This document shows, piece by piece, positions 63,001 through 64,000 of a DNA stretch of 64,000 bases (the first letter of the stretch is position 1; every line of letters begins with the position of its first letter). Source of the stretch: Pseudoalteromonas sp. R3 (lineage in GTDB: Bacteria; Pseudomonadota; Gammaproteobacteria; Enterobacterales; Alteromonadaceae). The translations under genes and the position numbers were made by a program. Below the pieces are notes generated by a model, which was not told where the DNA came from, ran no database searches, and saw nothing but the letters and a program-made list of their open reading frames with translations. The stretch is taken from positions 248,001 through 312,000 of the forward strand of contig NZ_CP034835.1 in the NCBI RefSeq assembly GCF_004014715.1. The letters are read 5' to 3'.

Positions 63001-64000
63001 GTATCCTGACTCGTGCGCGTGACCTGCTGGTACGTGCTGGTCTGAGCGAAGACAAGATCGCTGATCTAAACGCTGATAAGTTACTGACGCAAAGCCTGGC
63101 TGACGAAGAGCAGCAAGCTGAGCTGGAGCAACTGGCAGCGCAGTACGACGAGCTGAAAGCTGAATACGATAAGAAGTTCGAGAACAAGCGTCGTAAGATC
63201 ACTCAAGGTGATGACCTGGCGCCGGGTGTACTGAAGATCGTTAAGGTTTACCTGGCTGTTAAGCGTCGCATCCAACCGGGTGATAAGATGGCGGGTCGTC
63301 ACGGTAACAAGGGTGTTATCTCTACTATCGTGCCTGTTGAAGACATGCCTTACGATGACAAAGGTCGTACGGTAGACATCGTTCTGAACCCGCTGGGTGT
63401 ACCATCGCGGATGAACATCGGTCAGATCCTTGAAACTCACATGGGTCTTGCTGCACGTGGTATCGGTGAGCGCATCGAAGACATGATGAAAGAGCAACGT
63501 GAACTGCACGAAATGCGCGACTTCATCAAGAAAGCTTACGAAATTGGTGACTGTCGTCAGAAAGTAGATATTGAGAACTTCTCTGATGATGAGATCCGTC
63601 GCTTGGCACACAACCTCAAAGGCGGTCTACCAATCGCGACACCTGCGTTTGACGGTGCTCGCGAAGCTGAAATCAAAGACATGCTAGAGCTGGGTGGTTA
63701 CCCACGAAGTGGTCAGGTAACGCTATATGATGGTCGTACTGGTGATGCATTTGAGCGTCAGGTAACGGTCGGCTACATGTATATGCTGAAACTGAACCAC
63801 CTTGTTGATGACAAGATGCACGCACGTTCTACCGGTTCTTACAGCCTGGTTACTCAGCAGCCGCTGGGTGGTAAGGCACAGTTCGGTGGTCAGCGTTTCG
63901 GTGAGATGGAGGTATGGGCACTTGAAGCATACGGTGCTGCCTACACGCTACAGGAAATGCTGACAGTTAAGTCGGATGACGTAAATGGTCGTACTAAGAT
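60093..64000 (+). CDS. rpoB: DNA-directed RNA polymerase beta subunit, partial
   Basis: Start ATG at 60093 with TGAGGA upstream; the frame is open to the window end, giving about 1302 residues of about 1342. The N-terminus [20 protein letters not shown] is typical. The rifampicin-binding region reads [22 protein letters not shown] ... [10 protein letters not shown] with wild-type residues at the common resistance positions (Gln, Asp, His, Arg, Ser). The visible end [13 protein letters not shown] shows that only about 40 C-terminal residues are missing. Confidence 0.98.
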   Translation, partial: MAYSYSEKKRIRKDFGKRPQVLDIPFLLQTQLESFKKFITPDADGDTGLEAAFRSVFPIKSYSGNSELQYVSYRIGEPVFDVKECQIRGVTFSAPLRVKLRLVLMDKDAPGTVKDIKEQEVYMGEIPLMTDTGTFVINGTERVIVSQLHRSPGVFFDNDRGKSHSSGKVLYNARVIPYRGSWLDFEFDVKDNLFVRIDRRRKLPASIILRALEFSTEEILGMFFETTAFEVTNGKVMMELVPSRLRGETAAFDIKDADGEVLVEQGRRITARHIKTIEKKGIDQLEVPHEYIIGRVVARNYIDESTGEIIAEANAELSLELMAELVKAGHTKIDTLYINDVDSGAYMSETVRIDSTSNRLEALVEIYRMMRPGEPPTKEAAEALFDNLFFSDERYDLSTVGRMKFNSRVGYDTDTGPGTLSKEDIVSVMKVLIDIRNGKGDVDDIDHLGNRRIRSVGEMAENQFRVGLVRVERAVRERLSLGDLDNVMPQDLINAKPISAAVKEFFGSSQLSQFMDQNNPLSEVTHKRRISALGPGGLTRERAGFEVRDVHVTHYGRVCPIETPEGPNIGLINSLSTYARTNDYGFLETPYRKVVDGVVTDDVDYLSAIEEGQFVIAQANTNLTEENQFAEELIPCRYKGESTFMPSDSIQYMDVSPQQVISVAAALIPFLEHDDANRALMGSNMQRQAVPTLRADKPLVGTGIERTLAKDSGVTIVAKRGGVVKYADASRIVVNVNEEERVPGEAGIDIYNLTKYTRSNQNTCINQKPTCMVGEPVVRGDVLADGPSTDLGDLALGQNLRVAFMPWNGYNFEDSILLSERVVQEDRLTTIHIQELQCIARDTKLGPEEITADIPNVGESALGKLDESGVVYIGAEVKGGDILVGKVTPKGETQLTPEEKLLRAIFGEKASDVKDSSLRVPNSVSGTVIDVQVFTRDGVEKDKRALEVEDMQLREAKKDFNEEFRILEGGILTRARDLLVRAGLSEDKIADLNADKLLTQSLADEEQQAELEQLAAQYDELKAEYDKKFENKRRKITQGDDLAPGVLKIVKVYLAVKRRIQPGDKMAGRHGNKGVISTIVPVEDMPYDDKGRTVDIVLNPLGVPSRMNIGQILETHMGLAARGIGERIEDMMKEQRELHEMRDFIKKAYEIGDCRQKVDIENFSDDEIRRLAHNLKGGLPIATPAFDGAREAEIKDMLELGGYPRSGQVTLYDGRTGDAFERQVTVGYMYMLKLNHLVDDKMHARSTGSYSLVTQQPLGGKAQFGGQRFGEMEVWALEAYGAAYTLQEMLTVKSDDVNGRTK

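Overview
The window looks like a chromosomal segment of a marine gammaproteobacterium, most likely Pseudoalteromonas. This is inferred from protein sequence character and gene order: tRNA-Trp–secE–nusG–rplKAJL–rpoB, rpsF–priB–rpsR–rplI, a single-operon thiamine pathway with a ThiD-ThiE fusion, and a FabR/desaturase pair. No database search was possible. Gene density is high and nearly everything is housekeeping or metabolism. I see no phage, IS element, integron or CRISPR array. The right end cuts rpoB before its last codons.

Layout. 0.1-9.0 kb: an AraC regulator divergent from an MFS transporter, a secreted GH97 glycosidase, a cupredoxin-like protein with an outer-membrane barrel protein, SthA transhydrogenase, and a membrane acyl desaturase. 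9.0-17.7 kb: a FabR operator and fabR, pabA, an HDOD protein, the arginine succinyltransferase genes (argD/astC, astA, astD), a small conserved protein, an OsmC-like protein and speD. 17.7-20.9 kb: a TonB receptor, a hotdog thioesterase and a META lipoprotein. 20.9-27.5 kb: a TPP riboswitch and thiC-thiO-thiS-thiG-thiDE-thiF. 27.5-31.1 kb: psd, rsgA, orn and a four-gene tRNA-Gly array. 31.2-41.4 kb: the rpsF-rplI operon, a five-gene minor-pilin operon, an ECF sigma/anti-sigma/DUF4097 module, dnaB and alr. 41.4-46.2 kb: yjbQ, a CheX-like protein, a Zur-like repressor, a GGDEF-EAL protein and an unknown protein. 46.3-54.2 kb: tRNA-Ile(CAU) with tandem repeats, a cupin, and a sulfate-assimilation cluster (cysG-D-N-permease-C-Q, minus strand). 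54.4-64 kb: a structured leader with deoC, an unknown ORF, then tRNA-Trp, secE, nusG, rplKA, rplJL and rpoB.

Two things stand out. First, both repeated tRNA loci (Gly and Ile) contain short elements that copy exactly the first 18-19 nt of the neighbouring tRNA and then switch into a two-stem hairpin. These sit between the promoter and each tRNA, with the same breakpoint and architecture but unrelated hairpin sequence. Second, four conserved genes (fabR, pabA, astA, thiDE) each carry one apparent 1-nt deletion, and each can be placed in a homopolymer run. This is best read as sequencing or assembly error rather than real gene decay, although they are entered here as broken genes because that is what the sequence shows.

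How genes cooperate. The thi operon builds the thiazole (ThiO, S, G, F) and pyrimidine (ThiC, ThiD) halves, joins them (ThiE), and is gated by TPP. The cys cluster takes sulfate from uptake through APS and PAPS (CysDN, CysC), recycles PAP (CysQ) and supplies siroheme (CysG). The ast genes degrade arginine by the succinyl route. FabR, its palindrome and the desaturase form a local membrane-fluidity circuit.
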